Assembly: GCA_964650975.1 (NCBI GenBank)
Contig: CAZYWA010000068.1
Span: forward strand, 1-21,628
Source of the DNA: CAZYWA01 sp964650975 [NCBI: uncultured bacterium]
GTDB taxonomy: Bacteria; JADJOY01
Direction of reading: 5' to 3'
Length of the DNA stretch: 21,628 nucleotides
Below are positions 1 through 6,157 of this stretch, in pieces (the stretch's first letter is position 1; every line of letters starts with the position of its first letter). Below the pieces are notes generated by a model. It saw nothing but the letters and a program-made list of their open reading frames with translations, made no database searches and had not been told where the DNA came from. Made by a program: the position numbers and the translations under genes.

Positions 1-1
1 T

Positions 2-502
2 GCCCGGCTCGACTCCCTCGGGAACCCGATCACGAGCAGCACGTACGGAACGATCGACGGGCGTGGTGCGGCGATCTTCGAGAGGTCAGGTGGATCGATC
101 GAGATCGGCGGTGCCACTGGTCCCGGCTTCTCGGGACAGTCGTTGATCATCGACCTCGACGCGGAGGGGTCCGTGGTGCGCTCGACGAACGTGCCTGGAT
201 TCGCAACGTTCGAGGATGCCACTCGGGACTTGACGGGCGACCCCGTCTACGCAGGGACGGCCGTGAGCGGGAGCCCATCCCAGTACGACGCGGCGTTGGT
301 CGCAATCGATGCCACGGGCGCGATCGCGTGGCAGGGCACCTATGGTGGATCTCCGGGAACCGAGTACGCGCTCGCGGTGCAACCGACCACCGACACTGGC
401 TTCATCCTGGTCGGCGGAACGGAATCGTACGGCCCGGGGAACCCGAGTCTCTACGTCGTGAAAACCGACCCGGTTGGCGTTACCGGACCGCCTCCCGGCT
501 GA
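2..502 (+). CDS. Secreted beta-propeller-like repeat protein, C-terminal part
   Basis: The reading frame is open from the left edge, so the start lies outside the window; the visible part is 166 residues ending in TGA. It holds about three degenerate repeats of roughly 50 residues. Each ends with a pattern like 'GGTESYGPG' followed by 'YVVKTD' or 'LVAIDATG', that is a Gly-rich turn, a hydrophobic strand and an Asp/Gly turn. This is the pattern of blades in secreted bacterial propeller or delta-60-type repeat proteins. It ends in a short Pro/Gly tail with no sorting domain, membrane anchor or catalytic motif. A role outside the cytoplasm is inferred from family habit only, because the N-terminus is missing. 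The repeat pattern is clear; the exact family is not. Confidence 0.7.
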   Translation, partial: ARLDSLGNPITSSTYGTIDGRGAAIFERSGGSIEIGGATGPGFSGQSLIIDLDAEGSVVRSTNVPGFATFEDATRDLTGDPVYAGTAVSGSPSQYDAALVAIDATGAIAWQGTYGGSPGTEYALAVQPTTDTGFILVGGTESYGPGNPSLYVVKTDPVGVTGPPPG

Positions 503-789
503 CCGACAAGGCGCTTGGCCGCCGGGCTCGACACCGAGCGGCTCTCGAGCACTCCATGCGGCTCCGGTTCGTCACGACCGCCGCCCGTCGTGGCTGCACC
601 GAGGGTTCCATCGCGAAGGCGGGGCACCGGTCGATGGTGGTGCTACGGGGGCGACTTTCACGTGCTGCCGTTGGAACGGCCGGCACGCGCCGTCTCGGTT
701 GGACCGAACGGGCATGGCGGCCAGTACAATGAGCAGATGCGCCAGAGGTGGCCGGGGGCGACCGGCGAGGACGCGCAAGGGGGCCCGAC

Positions 790-990
790 GTGAAGCAGAC
801 ATGCCACTATCCCGAGCACAAGGGCGATCGAGGCTTCGACGACGCCGACGGGCTCTACACGATGACCGAGTCCGACGGCCCGCCGTTCCTTGATGCTGGC
901 GAGCGTCCTGCCGACAGCCGGAGCGTTCCGGTGTGCCGCGTTTGCGGGGAGACTTACGGTCGCGATGACTCGCGTATCGCCAAGGTGTAG
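790..990 (+). CDS. Small Cys-containing protein, possible zinc ribbon
   Basis: A 66-residue protein starting at GTG 790, with a G-rich ribosome-binding stretch (AAGGGGG) a few bases upstream. An in-frame ATG at 748 would add 14 residues but lacks a good ribosome-binding site. The sequence has an N-terminal Cys-His pair ('CHYPEHK') and a C-terminal 'CRVC' knuckle. This arrangement could bind one zinc ion, but the first half lacks a full CxxC. It is acidic in the middle and has no membrane segment. It is the first of a run of very short plus-strand genes. I do not recognise a family. Confidence 0.5.
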   Translation: MKQTCHYPEHKGDRGFDDADGLYTMTESDGPPFLDAGERPADSRSVPVCRVCGETYGRDDSRIAKV

Positions 991-1095
991 CGCGAGGTTC
1001 GGCATTGGCCCAGTAGGCGTGGGTTCGTCACCACGGCTCACGTCGCGGCCCAGTTGTCTGAGACCCATGGGCAAGTCAGTGGTAATTTCGGCTCG

Positions 1096-1314
1096 ATGAG
1101 CGCGCCGCTTCAGCGCCACCGGGCGGTCCTACCACCCGGATCCTACGTCATCCGACTCCACCTGGATGGCGAGACGGCATCGATCGCATACCTGGAGAAG
1201 CCTGACGAGCCGATCTGGGTTGGACCGTGGGCGCCGGCCGCAGTGCTTCTCCAGGATCTCGACAACCGCACCGACCGTCCGGAACCATTGACCTGGGAAG
1301 TCCGCATTCGTTGA
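1096..1314 (+). CDS. Small hypothetical protein
   Basis: A 72-residue protein if read from ATG 1096; an in-frame ATG at 1054 would add 14 residues. The central part ('YVIRLHLDGETASIAYLEK') reads as a plausible alternating beta-strand protein, and the Trp-rich 'WVGPWAP' turn looks like folded protein rather than a shadow frame. No metal-binding, membrane or enzymatic motif is visible. An 8-bp hairpin lies directly after the stop codon. Function unknown. Confidence 0.45.
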   Translation: MSAPLQRHRAVLPPGSYVIRLHLDGETASIAYLEKPDEPIWVGPWAPAAVLLQDLDNRTDRPEPLTWEVRIR

Positions 1315-1318
1315 TGAG

Positions 1319-1341
1319 CACGCTCGCTCGGAACGAGCGTG
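1319..1341 (+). repeat. Perfect 8-bp inverted repeat (hairpin)
   Basis: CACGCTCG at 1319-1326 is mirrored by CGAGCGTG at 1334-1341, with a 7-base loop. It starts 5 bases after the stop of the preceding small gene and ends on the GTG that opens the next reading frame. No T-run follows, so it is at best a weak terminator. It could instead affect translation of the downstream frame. Confidence 0.4.
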
Positions 1342-1535
1342 ATTCCCACTGTCCGCTTCCAGTGCACCGGCTGCGGCGCCCTGGACAACCGCCACGTCGT
1401 GCACCTGCTCGAGCCACTTCCCGCTGCCAAGGCCACTGTGCACGGCGGGTCGCGGTGCGTTGCGGACGGGAGTATGGTTGGGCGGTGATTGTCGAGGGCG
1501 GCGACGTCGTGTCGGTAGAGGCGGACGATGGATGA
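1339..1535 (+). pseudogene. Small CxxC protein, apparently frameshifted
   Basis: From GTG 1339 the frame gives a 49-residue peptide with a zinc-ribbon-like 'FQCTGCGALDNRHVVHLLEP' segment, stopping at 1486-1488. The protein-like sequence then seems to continue in the neighbouring frame as 'GREYGWAVIVEGGDVVSVEA' up to the TGA at 1533-1535, which overlaps the ATG of the next gene. Joining the two frames around 1450-1465 would give one protein of about 65 residues with a Cys-rich head and a beta-rich tail. This is inferred from how protein-like the two halves look, not from a recognised family. The alternative is a genuine 49-residue protein (1339-1488) followed by non-coding sequence. Confidence 0.35.
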
Positions 1536-1734
1536 CCGGCGGGAGCGCGAACCGGCTGGTCGCCTCATCAGATGGCGCACTGCGATCGTGGGCCTCTGGA
1601 CGGACCTCGGAGCGGAGCAGGTATCCGAGTGGCAGGCGATCCGGGCGCGCCTCTTTGCAAGCGACCGGTCGCGGCGCAGCGAGCTGGAGTTGACCACCGC
1701 GGCGCTCCTGGCGTTGAGGGGCAAGCAAGCATGA
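1528..1734 (+). CDS. Small charged helical hypothetical protein
   Basis: A 68-residue protein rich in Arg, Glu and Ala, with predicted helices ('WTDLGAEQVSEWQAIRARLF' and a Leu/Ala-rich tail). Its ATG overlaps the end of the preceding frame, and its TGA (1732-1734) shares the ATGA overlap with the next gene, which suggests translational coupling. No family recognised. A DNA-binding or regulatory role would be guesswork. Confidence 0.5.
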   Translation: MDDRREREPAGRLIRWRTAIVGLWTDLGAEQVSEWQAIRARLFASDRSRRSELELTTAALLALRGKQA

Positions 1735-1943
1735 CGGTCCAGAGGAAGACGGTCACCGGCTTGGTCCCCATCGTCGCCGACCCCGGCGAGCCAGTGCGAC
1801 AGATCGGCCCGGTGTGTGAGAGCGCCGAGGACGCCCGGCAGTGGGCCGAGCGCGCGGTCAAGGCGGACACGGACCTGCGCGGTGCGCGGATCTACCTGGC
1901 GAAGGCCACGGTCACGTTCGAGGTGAACGGGATTCCGGTGTGA
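1731..1943 (+). CDS. Small hypothetical protein, coupled
   Basis: A 70-residue protein starting at ATG 1731 inside the ATGA overlap with the upstream gene and ending in TGA 1941-1943, which overlaps the GTG of the next gene (GTGA). A helix ('SAEDARQWAERAVKADTDL') is followed by beta strands ('ARIYLAKATVTFEVNGIPV'), so it looks like a compact alpha/beta fold. Short proteins of this style are common in phages and mobile islands, but I recognise no named family. The overlaps on both sides make it very likely to be a translated gene. Confidence 0.55.
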   Translation: MTVQRKTVTGLVPIVADPGEPVRQIGPVCESAEDARQWAERAVKADTDLRGARIYLAKATVTFEVNGIPV

Positions 1944-2458
1944 GCCGTCGATCGCTTTCCTGGCCTACGTCGATCCTGTTACTGGCGGCTGTCACCGGCT
2001 CCGCGCTCGCCAGGCCCACCCACGGCGAGATCCACCCGCTTCCCACCTGTGGTGAGGTGAATGGCCTCGACGTGTTCCCGCTGGAGGTCGGTAGCACCTG
2101 GGCCTACCGAGACTCGACCGACCGCGAGTCGCGGAACGTCATCGCGGCCTCGGCAACCGCTCTTGCACGGAACGGTAAGACGACGTGGAAGACGTGGAAG
2201 CGCGACAGCTACGACCTGAGCGAGCCAGGGCACGCGAAGCTCGTCGAGCACTGGATGTTCGCGGTCGACGAACAGCGCGGCGTGCTCAGCCTGGGCGGTG
2301 TCGAAACCGATGACGTGCGCGGGCCGGCGATCGGCCTCGCTGGAGGACTGTCACATGTCGATGAAATACGGTGCGCAGTTTGTGGGAGGGCCTTTGGACG
2401 GAGTGATCAAGGATCTAGCGTCAGAAGATCAATTTTCAGTCGTCGACCCGCGGACTAA
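1940..2458 (+). CDS. Exported protein, probably C-terminally truncated
   Basis: Starts at GTG 1940, overlapping the previous stop. Residues 1-24 form a good Sec signal peptide (Arg-Arg, hydrophobic 'ILLLAAVTGSALA', cleavage after ALA). The mature part opens with a 'FPLEVGSTWAYRD' motif typical of exported or lipoprotein-like bacterial proteins that begin 'lP...G..W.Y'. Protein-like sequence lasts to about residue 135 ('LGGVETDDVRGPAI'). Beyond that the frame runs through the ribosome-binding site and coding region of the next gene and becomes Arg/Ser-rich. I read this as a gene cut near 2330-2345 by recombination, with a meaningless tail to the TGA at 2456-2458. Function unknown. Confidence 0.5.
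   Translation: MSRRSLSWPTSILLLAAVTGSALARPTHGEIHPLPTCGEVNGLDVFPLEVGSTWAYRDSTDRESRNVIAASATALARNGKTTWKTWKRDSYDLSEPGHAKLVEHWMFAVDEQRGVLSLGGVETDDVRGPAIGLAGGLSHVDEIRCAVCGRAFGRSDQGSSVRRSIFSRRPAD
2342..2347 (+). promoter_or_regulatory. Strong Shine-Dalgarno for the GGPLDG gene
   Basis: GGAGGA lies 7 bases before ATG 2355. It decides the start at 2355 over the upstream in-frame ATG at 2298. Confidence 0.6.
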
Positions 2459-2609
2459 CGGCCAGGCATGGACCTATCGCCACACCGGCGAGCGCACCTT
2501 GATGGGAGATGTGCTGTACGAGTTGGTTGACCATGTGCACGCCCAATGGCGTTCGTTATGCCTGGAGGACCAAGAAGCGGTGAAGGCGGCCGTAGCGACA
2601 GAAGGTTGA
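2355..2609 (+). CDS. Phage-type 'GGPLDG' small protein
   Basis: An 84-residue cytoplasmic protein starting at ATG 2355 behind a strong GGAGGA site. Residues 7-14 are 'FVGGPLDG', a motif at the N-terminus of a widespread group of small proteins of unknown function in phages and actinobacterial and proteobacterial accessory DNA. The centre has a 'WTYRHTGE' strand and a 'MGDVLYELVDH' helix, as in that group. It overlaps the tail of the exported-protein frame, which suggests it arrived as a separate segment. The family assignment rests on motif recognition; the function of the family is unknown. Confidence 0.6.
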   Translation: MSMKYGAQFVGGPLDGVIKDLASEDQFSVVDPRTNGQAWTYRHTGERTLMGDVLYELVDHVHAQWRSLCLEDQEAVKAAVATEG

Positions 2610-2654
2610 GGGGTGGCGCTGACTACTGAGCTGACGGTCACAGTCCCTCTGGCT

Positions 2655-3098
2655 TCATGGCGTGGCAACTCCCAGGCCGACAAGGACAACGACGGTTCCC
2701 ATGCCGAACGTCAGGGCGAACAACGCCAGTACGGTGTGATCGGCGGCCAGTCGCGAGTGCTCGCAGAGCCAACGAAGCGCCCGAAACAGCCAACTTCCGT
2801 CGGGGAAAAATCTGCTCGCGAGCATCGCGAGGCCGAAGCCTTGCAGGTAGGCGCCGAGGAACACCGTACCGATGCCACGGTGCGGCGGCTCGAAGCGACC
2901 GACCAGTACCGAGACGGCCAGGAGGGCAACAAGCACTGCGGAGAAGAGCCATCCCAGCCAGCGTCCAGCCACTCGTTCGAGGGTGCCGCCGGGTCGACTC
3001 GCCGATGGCCCCGGTGATCGAGAGGCGTCTAGGTCGGCGAGCGTACGTTCCACCCTCCCGGGCCCTCTTTCTGGGTGGGATCGGCCCTCAATCGACAT
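2655..3098 (-). CDS. Three-helix membrane protein, unknown
   Basis: About 147 residues if read from ATG 3098. The open frame runs on upstream to 3269, but those residues are Arg/Ser-rich and not protein-like. A hydrophilic, Pro/Arg-rich head of about 45 residues is followed by three hydrophobic segments: 'WLGWLFSAVLVALLAVSVLV', 'GTVFLGAYLQGFGLAMLA' and 'VLALFALTFGMGTVVVLVGL'. No catalytic or metal-binding motif is visible. It lies downstream of and codirectional with the receiver gene (start 3680). Start codon uncertain, since no clear ribosome-binding site precedes 3098. Confidence 0.55.
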   Translation of the reverse strand: MSIEGRSHPERGPGRVERTLADLDASRSPGPSASRPGGTLERVAGRWLGWLFSAVLVALLAVSVLVGRFEPPHRGIGTVFLGAYLQGFGLAMLASRFFPDGSWLFRALRWLCEHSRLAADHTVLALFALTFGMGTVVVLVGLGVATP

Positions 3099-3293
3099 GA
3101 GACACTTGGTGGAGAGGCCGAACCGTCGATTCGACCGCAGGCTCACCGTAATGTCGAGCGCGTGACCGGTCGAGCGGGCGCGGCACCGATCGGACCGGAA
3201 TGCCGGCTCGAGCCCCGATCGAGAGACGCTCGGATGGACCGGAGCCGGCCCAGGTGTCGAGCCTGGCACGGGGGGTGCGTACCGGAGGTCGTC

Positions 3294-3680
3294 CTATGTG
3301 GCTGAAGGAGTCCTCGAGTGTGGGCTCGCTAAGACGCTCCGTAACGCACTCAAGCCACCGGGCTTACGAAGCAGGATGTCGACGTAGGGAACGGGGGCCT
3401 CATCGTCGGCGCTTCCCGTCAGAAGCACGACCAAAGTGCTGTGCTCGGCCACCTTGATGCAGTGGGCCAACTCCGGGCCGCTCATTCCTGGCATGCCCCA
3501 GTCGGTGACTACGACTTGAAACGGTGCCCCCTGAACCCGAGCAAGTTCGAAGGCGCGTAAAGCTTCCCCGCCCGTCGAGGTCGCGGTTACCTGTCGGTCG
3601 TCGCCGCCGAGGATGCGCTCGAGCATCGACCGGATCATGGGCTCGTCATCCACAACGAGGATGCGCGTGAGGTTGGCCAT
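3294..3680 (-). CDS. Single-domain response regulator (CheY-like receiver)
   Basis: A 128-residue protein made of one receiver domain. Strand 1 is followed by the acidic pair in 'LVVDDEP' (D11, D12). The phospho-acceptor Asp lies in 'VVTDWGMPGMSG' (about residue 60), the switch Thr in 'LLTGSADD' and the conserved Lys in 'LLRKPGG'. There is no DNA-binding or enzymatic output domain, so it is expected to act by protein-protein contact or as a phosphate shuttle. The loop between the Thr and the Lys is short, because 'DEAPVPYVDILLRKPGG' is more compact than usual. No kinase gene is next to it; the nearest is at 9892 on the other strand, so pairing is unknown. Confidence 0.9.
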   Translation of the reverse strand: MANLTRILVVDDEPMIRSMLERILGGDDRQVTATSTGGEALRAFELARVQGAPFQVVVTDWGMPGMSGPELAHCIKVAEHSTLVVLLTGSADDEAPVPYVDILLRKPGGLSALRSVLASPHSRTPSAT

Positions 3681-3985
3681 GGCTTGGCTGATGGGTCACC
3701 AGGCGGTAGCAACCCTTATGCCTGCGCGTTGCGGGCGGTAAGCACGGCGGCGAAAGACGTAACTGCGCGCGCCTGGGGGCTTTCCTGAATTGTCTCCGTA
3801 TGTCATGTCCCACGATCACATGCGAGCGGCACTGCCCAGAGGAAGCGGTAGTCAGAAACGGCCTGGCCGGGCCTCCAAAATGCGGCGGCGCTGACGGCCG
3901 AGCCATGCCGAAGGTCCACTCGAGCTGTGTCGCCGAAGGGCTCCGTGCTGTCTTTGGCGAATCGTCTCGAGTGCGGGCCGCGTAG
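3681..3985. other. Intergenic stretch, no gene supported
   Basis: About 305 bases between the receiver start and the ligase remnant. Short open frames exist on both strands (for example 3800-3985 plus) but have shadow-like composition and no motif. No tRNA, terminator or repeat is seen. It must hold the receiver promoter, but no convincing -35/-10 pair was found. Confidence 0.4.
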
Positions 3986-3988
3986 CTA

Positions 3989-4507
3989 GGGTACCAGCCC
4001 AACAAGCGGGTCATGCTCAAGGTCAACCACGAGCGCGAGTGCGACTGCGTGGTCGCGGGCTTCCGGTGGCACAAGAACGGTGAAGGCACGGCCGTGGGCT
4101 CGCTCCTGCTGAGTCTCCACGACGACGCGCGAGCGCTCCAGCACGTCGGCGTCGCGTCGGCAAATGGAGAGGAGCTGGTCTCATTCCTGGCGCCTTACCG
4201 AAAGGGCGCCCTTGACGATCACCCTTGGAAGGAGTGGGCCAAAGCGGATGCACAGGCGAGCCGGCGCATGCCGGGAGCCAAGAGCCGCTGGAGCGGAGGC
4301 AAGGACCTCTCATGGGAGCCGCTTCGCCCCGAGCTGGTGGCCGAGGTGGCCTACGACCACATGCAGGGCACGCGTTTCCGGCACATCGCGCACTTTCGTA
4401 GATGGCGTCCCGACAAGCGGCCGCGCGACTGCACCTACGAGCAGCTCGAGGTCGTCGCGCCGCACGAGCTCGCGGTGATCTTCGAGGAGACCGCGCGGCG
4501 AACGTAG
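3989..4507 (+). pseudogene. 3' remnant of ATP-dependent DNA ligase (LigC-like)
   Basis: The frame encodes the C-terminal OB-fold part of a bacterial ATP-dependent DNA ligase of the LigC/LigD type. Recognisable blocks are 'LKVNHERECDCVVAGFRWHK' (ligase motif V region), 'LQHVGVASANGEELVSFLAP', 'HPWKEW', 'SRWSGGKDLSWEPLRPELVA' and 'HFRRWRPDKRPRDCTYEQLE'. The first ATG is at 4013, but family-like residues ('YQPNKRV') are already readable upstream of it from about 3992, and an in-frame TAG lies at 3983-3985. The whole adenylation domain, with its catalytic Lys, is missing, so it cannot be a working ligase. Its stop codon abuts the stop of the convergent polymerase remnant, matching the ligC/polD1 arrangement known in mycobacteria. 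Confidence 0.85.
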
Positions 4508-5622
4508 TCAGCCTTTGCGCTCGCGCCGCTCTCGTGTCGGGTCGTCGTCCGGGTCGGGCGGTTCGGGCGGCGGTTGGATTTCCTCGGGAAGGTTTCGCAT
4601 GTTCACGCGGATCCGCGTCCACGTCGACCATCGCCCGCGCGCATCGCGTCGACCAGCACGTCGTCGACGGCGAGCTTCGCCGCCACCTCGGGATGCCTCG
4701 CCTTCCAGCGTTCCAAGCCCATGAGCGCCTCTTCCCGACTCGGGGAGCGCGCGATCACGACGAGCGGCATCTTGGTGCGCTTCAGCGCGGCGCTCTTGGG
4801 CCCACCGCGCTTGGCACGGCTCGGCGCGACCCGAGCCCGCTCGCCCTCCATCTTGCGGAAGTGCGGCGGCCACGGCGCGTCGCCGAGCCCGGCCGCCTCG
4901 TCACGGGCGGCGAGCTCGAGAAGCGGTTCGAGCGACCCGGCGGCCTCGTCGATGCCGGCGTGGGGATCGCCGATCGCCGCGAACCTCCCCGGCGCCGTCG
5001 CTACGGTGAAATCCGCCGGCTCGCACGCCGGCACTTCGTCCCAGTCGAGCGGCATCGACACCCGCGCGTCCGGCAGCGGACGCACCAAGTAGGCGGAGCA
5101 GGTGGTGCGATCCTTGGCGTTCTGGTTGTAGTCGGCCACCGAATGTCCGTCTTCGAAGGAAGAGACCACAGCGGCGGCACGGAAGCCGGGGTTGTCTCTT
5201 ACTGCCCGCGCGGTAACGCTTGCCAGCGTCGTCGTCGCCCGCGCCATTGCGGCGCTCTGGAATCTGGCATCCATCAGCTCGTCGCCGTACGAGATCTCGT
5301 CAACTTTCGCTACCAATCCCGTGGTGCAGTCGACGACGACCCTAGAAAATGCGCCACTCGCCGTCGTATAGACGCATAACTGGAGAGTGCCATCTTCGAG
5401 CCCGAATCTGGCCGAGATGGGGTTGCCCACTGGCTCACTGGCTTCAAGCCCTTTCTCCAGCGAAACCTCGACGCCGGACATCGTCTCGACGCGCACAGTC
5501 TGATCCTTGGCCTGGCCGGACCTGGCGCGGGCCGCTTTGGCGCTCGCGATCTGCATTGCAAAACCATATAGGACGATAGCCAGGGCACCGAATGCGAAGG
5601 CGCCGCTTTTGACCGTCTTCAT
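4508..5622 (-). pseudogene. Chimeric PepSY-like / LigD-type polymerase ORF, frameshifted
   Basis: Read from ATG 5622. Residues 1-28 form a signal peptide or anchor, and about 45-163 a PepSY-like domain ('VVVDCTTGLVAKVDEI', then 'NPGFRAAAVVSSFEDGHSVA'). At about residue 164 (near 5133) the sequence switches in frame to the C-terminal part of a LigD-type DNA polymerase/primase: 'DYNQNAKDRTTCSAYLVRP', 'PLDWDEVPACEPADFTVATA', 'IGDPHAGIDEAAGSLEPLLE' and 'WPPHFRKMEGE'. The frame stops at 4603. The true polymerase tail ('GRWSTWTRIRVNMRNLPEEI', then 'PPEPPDPDDDPTRE') continues in another frame to the TGA at 4508-4510, so there is a frameshift in the alternating GC run near 4634-4642. The polymerase catalytic N-terminal half is absent. 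The 1-163 part could still be exported, but as a whole this is a broken fusion. Confidence 0.8.
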
Positions 5623-5754
5623 TCAGATCCCGCTCGACTACCAAAGACCTTCCCGACCGGGTCTGTACAAATCAGATGCCGGTCCTTTGTAGAGCCACGA
5701 TGCAGGTCCGACTCGCTGTGATCGAATCGAATCCAACATTGTGGACGGCGCAAA

Positions 5755-5828
5755 CCACGCCTCGGAGGTCGGGGCCAGAAGGCCGACGATGTGAAAACCA
5801 TTCATTCGGTAGAGGCTCCGAGGCGTGG
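5755..5828. repeat. 12-bp perfect inverted repeat with structured 50-base loop
   Basis: CCACGCCTCGGA at 5755-5766 pairs with TCCGAGGCGTGG at 5817-5828. The 50-base loop contains a smaller self-complementary segment (GTCGGGGCC-AGAA-GGCCGAC). There is no T-run and no integron attC core (GTTRRRY), and the arms are too close together to be IS ends. Possible roles are a structured small RNA, a cruciform protein site or a remnant of a miniature element. Confidence 0.5.
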
Positions 5829-6112
5829 CAGAGACCCTCAGCGCTGGTTGCCGGGCCGAGTGGTACTCTGCTCCTGAATGTGGGATCCGATCCGGCTCAT
5901 CGGCGCAAGCAGGGGTTACGGCGTTCCCTTCAGGAACGCACCGCAACCGGGTGCGGTGGAATCCACCGACCAGCTGGGTCGCTGAGGCGGGTCGAGGGTG
6001 AACGTGCCGTGGTTACGGCCGAAGAGCGCCCGTCAGACGCTGGAGCCGGCACCAGGCTGAGAATCGACGTCCACACCCGGACCATCGCGGGCCGCCAGCA
6101 CTGGGTTTTGGC

Positions 6113-6141
6113 ATCAGGCCTGCACTGATGCAGGCTTTGAT
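6113..6141 (+). repeat. Hairpin just upstream of the FAD oxidoreductase start
   Basis: GCCTGCA (6118-6124) and TGCAGGC (6129-6135) form a 7-bp stem with a CTGA loop, extended by ATCA/TGAT at 6113-6116 and 6138-6141. The alternative ATG at 6128 lies in the loop and 3' arm. The structure precedes the preferred ATG at 6158 and could be a 5' leader element or an operator. Confidence 0.4.
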
Positions 6142-6157
6142 CCCGCTGGTATATTCC

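Larger units (their letters stand above)
5623..6157. other. Divergent intergenic region with inverted repeats
   Basis: About 535 bases between the minus-strand chimeric gene and the plus-strand oxidoreductase. Open frames here (for example 5676-6128 plus) look like shadows. It must hold any divergent promoters, but none is convincing. It contains a 12-bp inverted repeat at 5755-5828 and a hairpin at 6113-6141, listed separately. No tRNA or known riboswitch is recognised. Confidence 0.4.

Noticed and set aside
699-730. TTGGAC ... TACAAT as a promoter for the 790 gene
   Set aside because: The spacer is 20 bases, too long for a standard sigma-70 promoter, and such matches are expected by chance.
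3800-3985. A 61-residue plus-strand frame with several Cys
   Set aside because: Cys spacing fits no zinc motif, there is no ribosome-binding site, and the frame ends at the ligase breakpoint.
4402-5379. A 325-residue plus-strand open frame across the polymerase remnant
   Set aside because: Arg-rich shadow; the opposite strand has clear LigD-polymerase blocks.
5755-5828. Integron attC site
   Set aside because: No GTTRRRY/RYYYAAC core sites at the ends of the inverted repeat.
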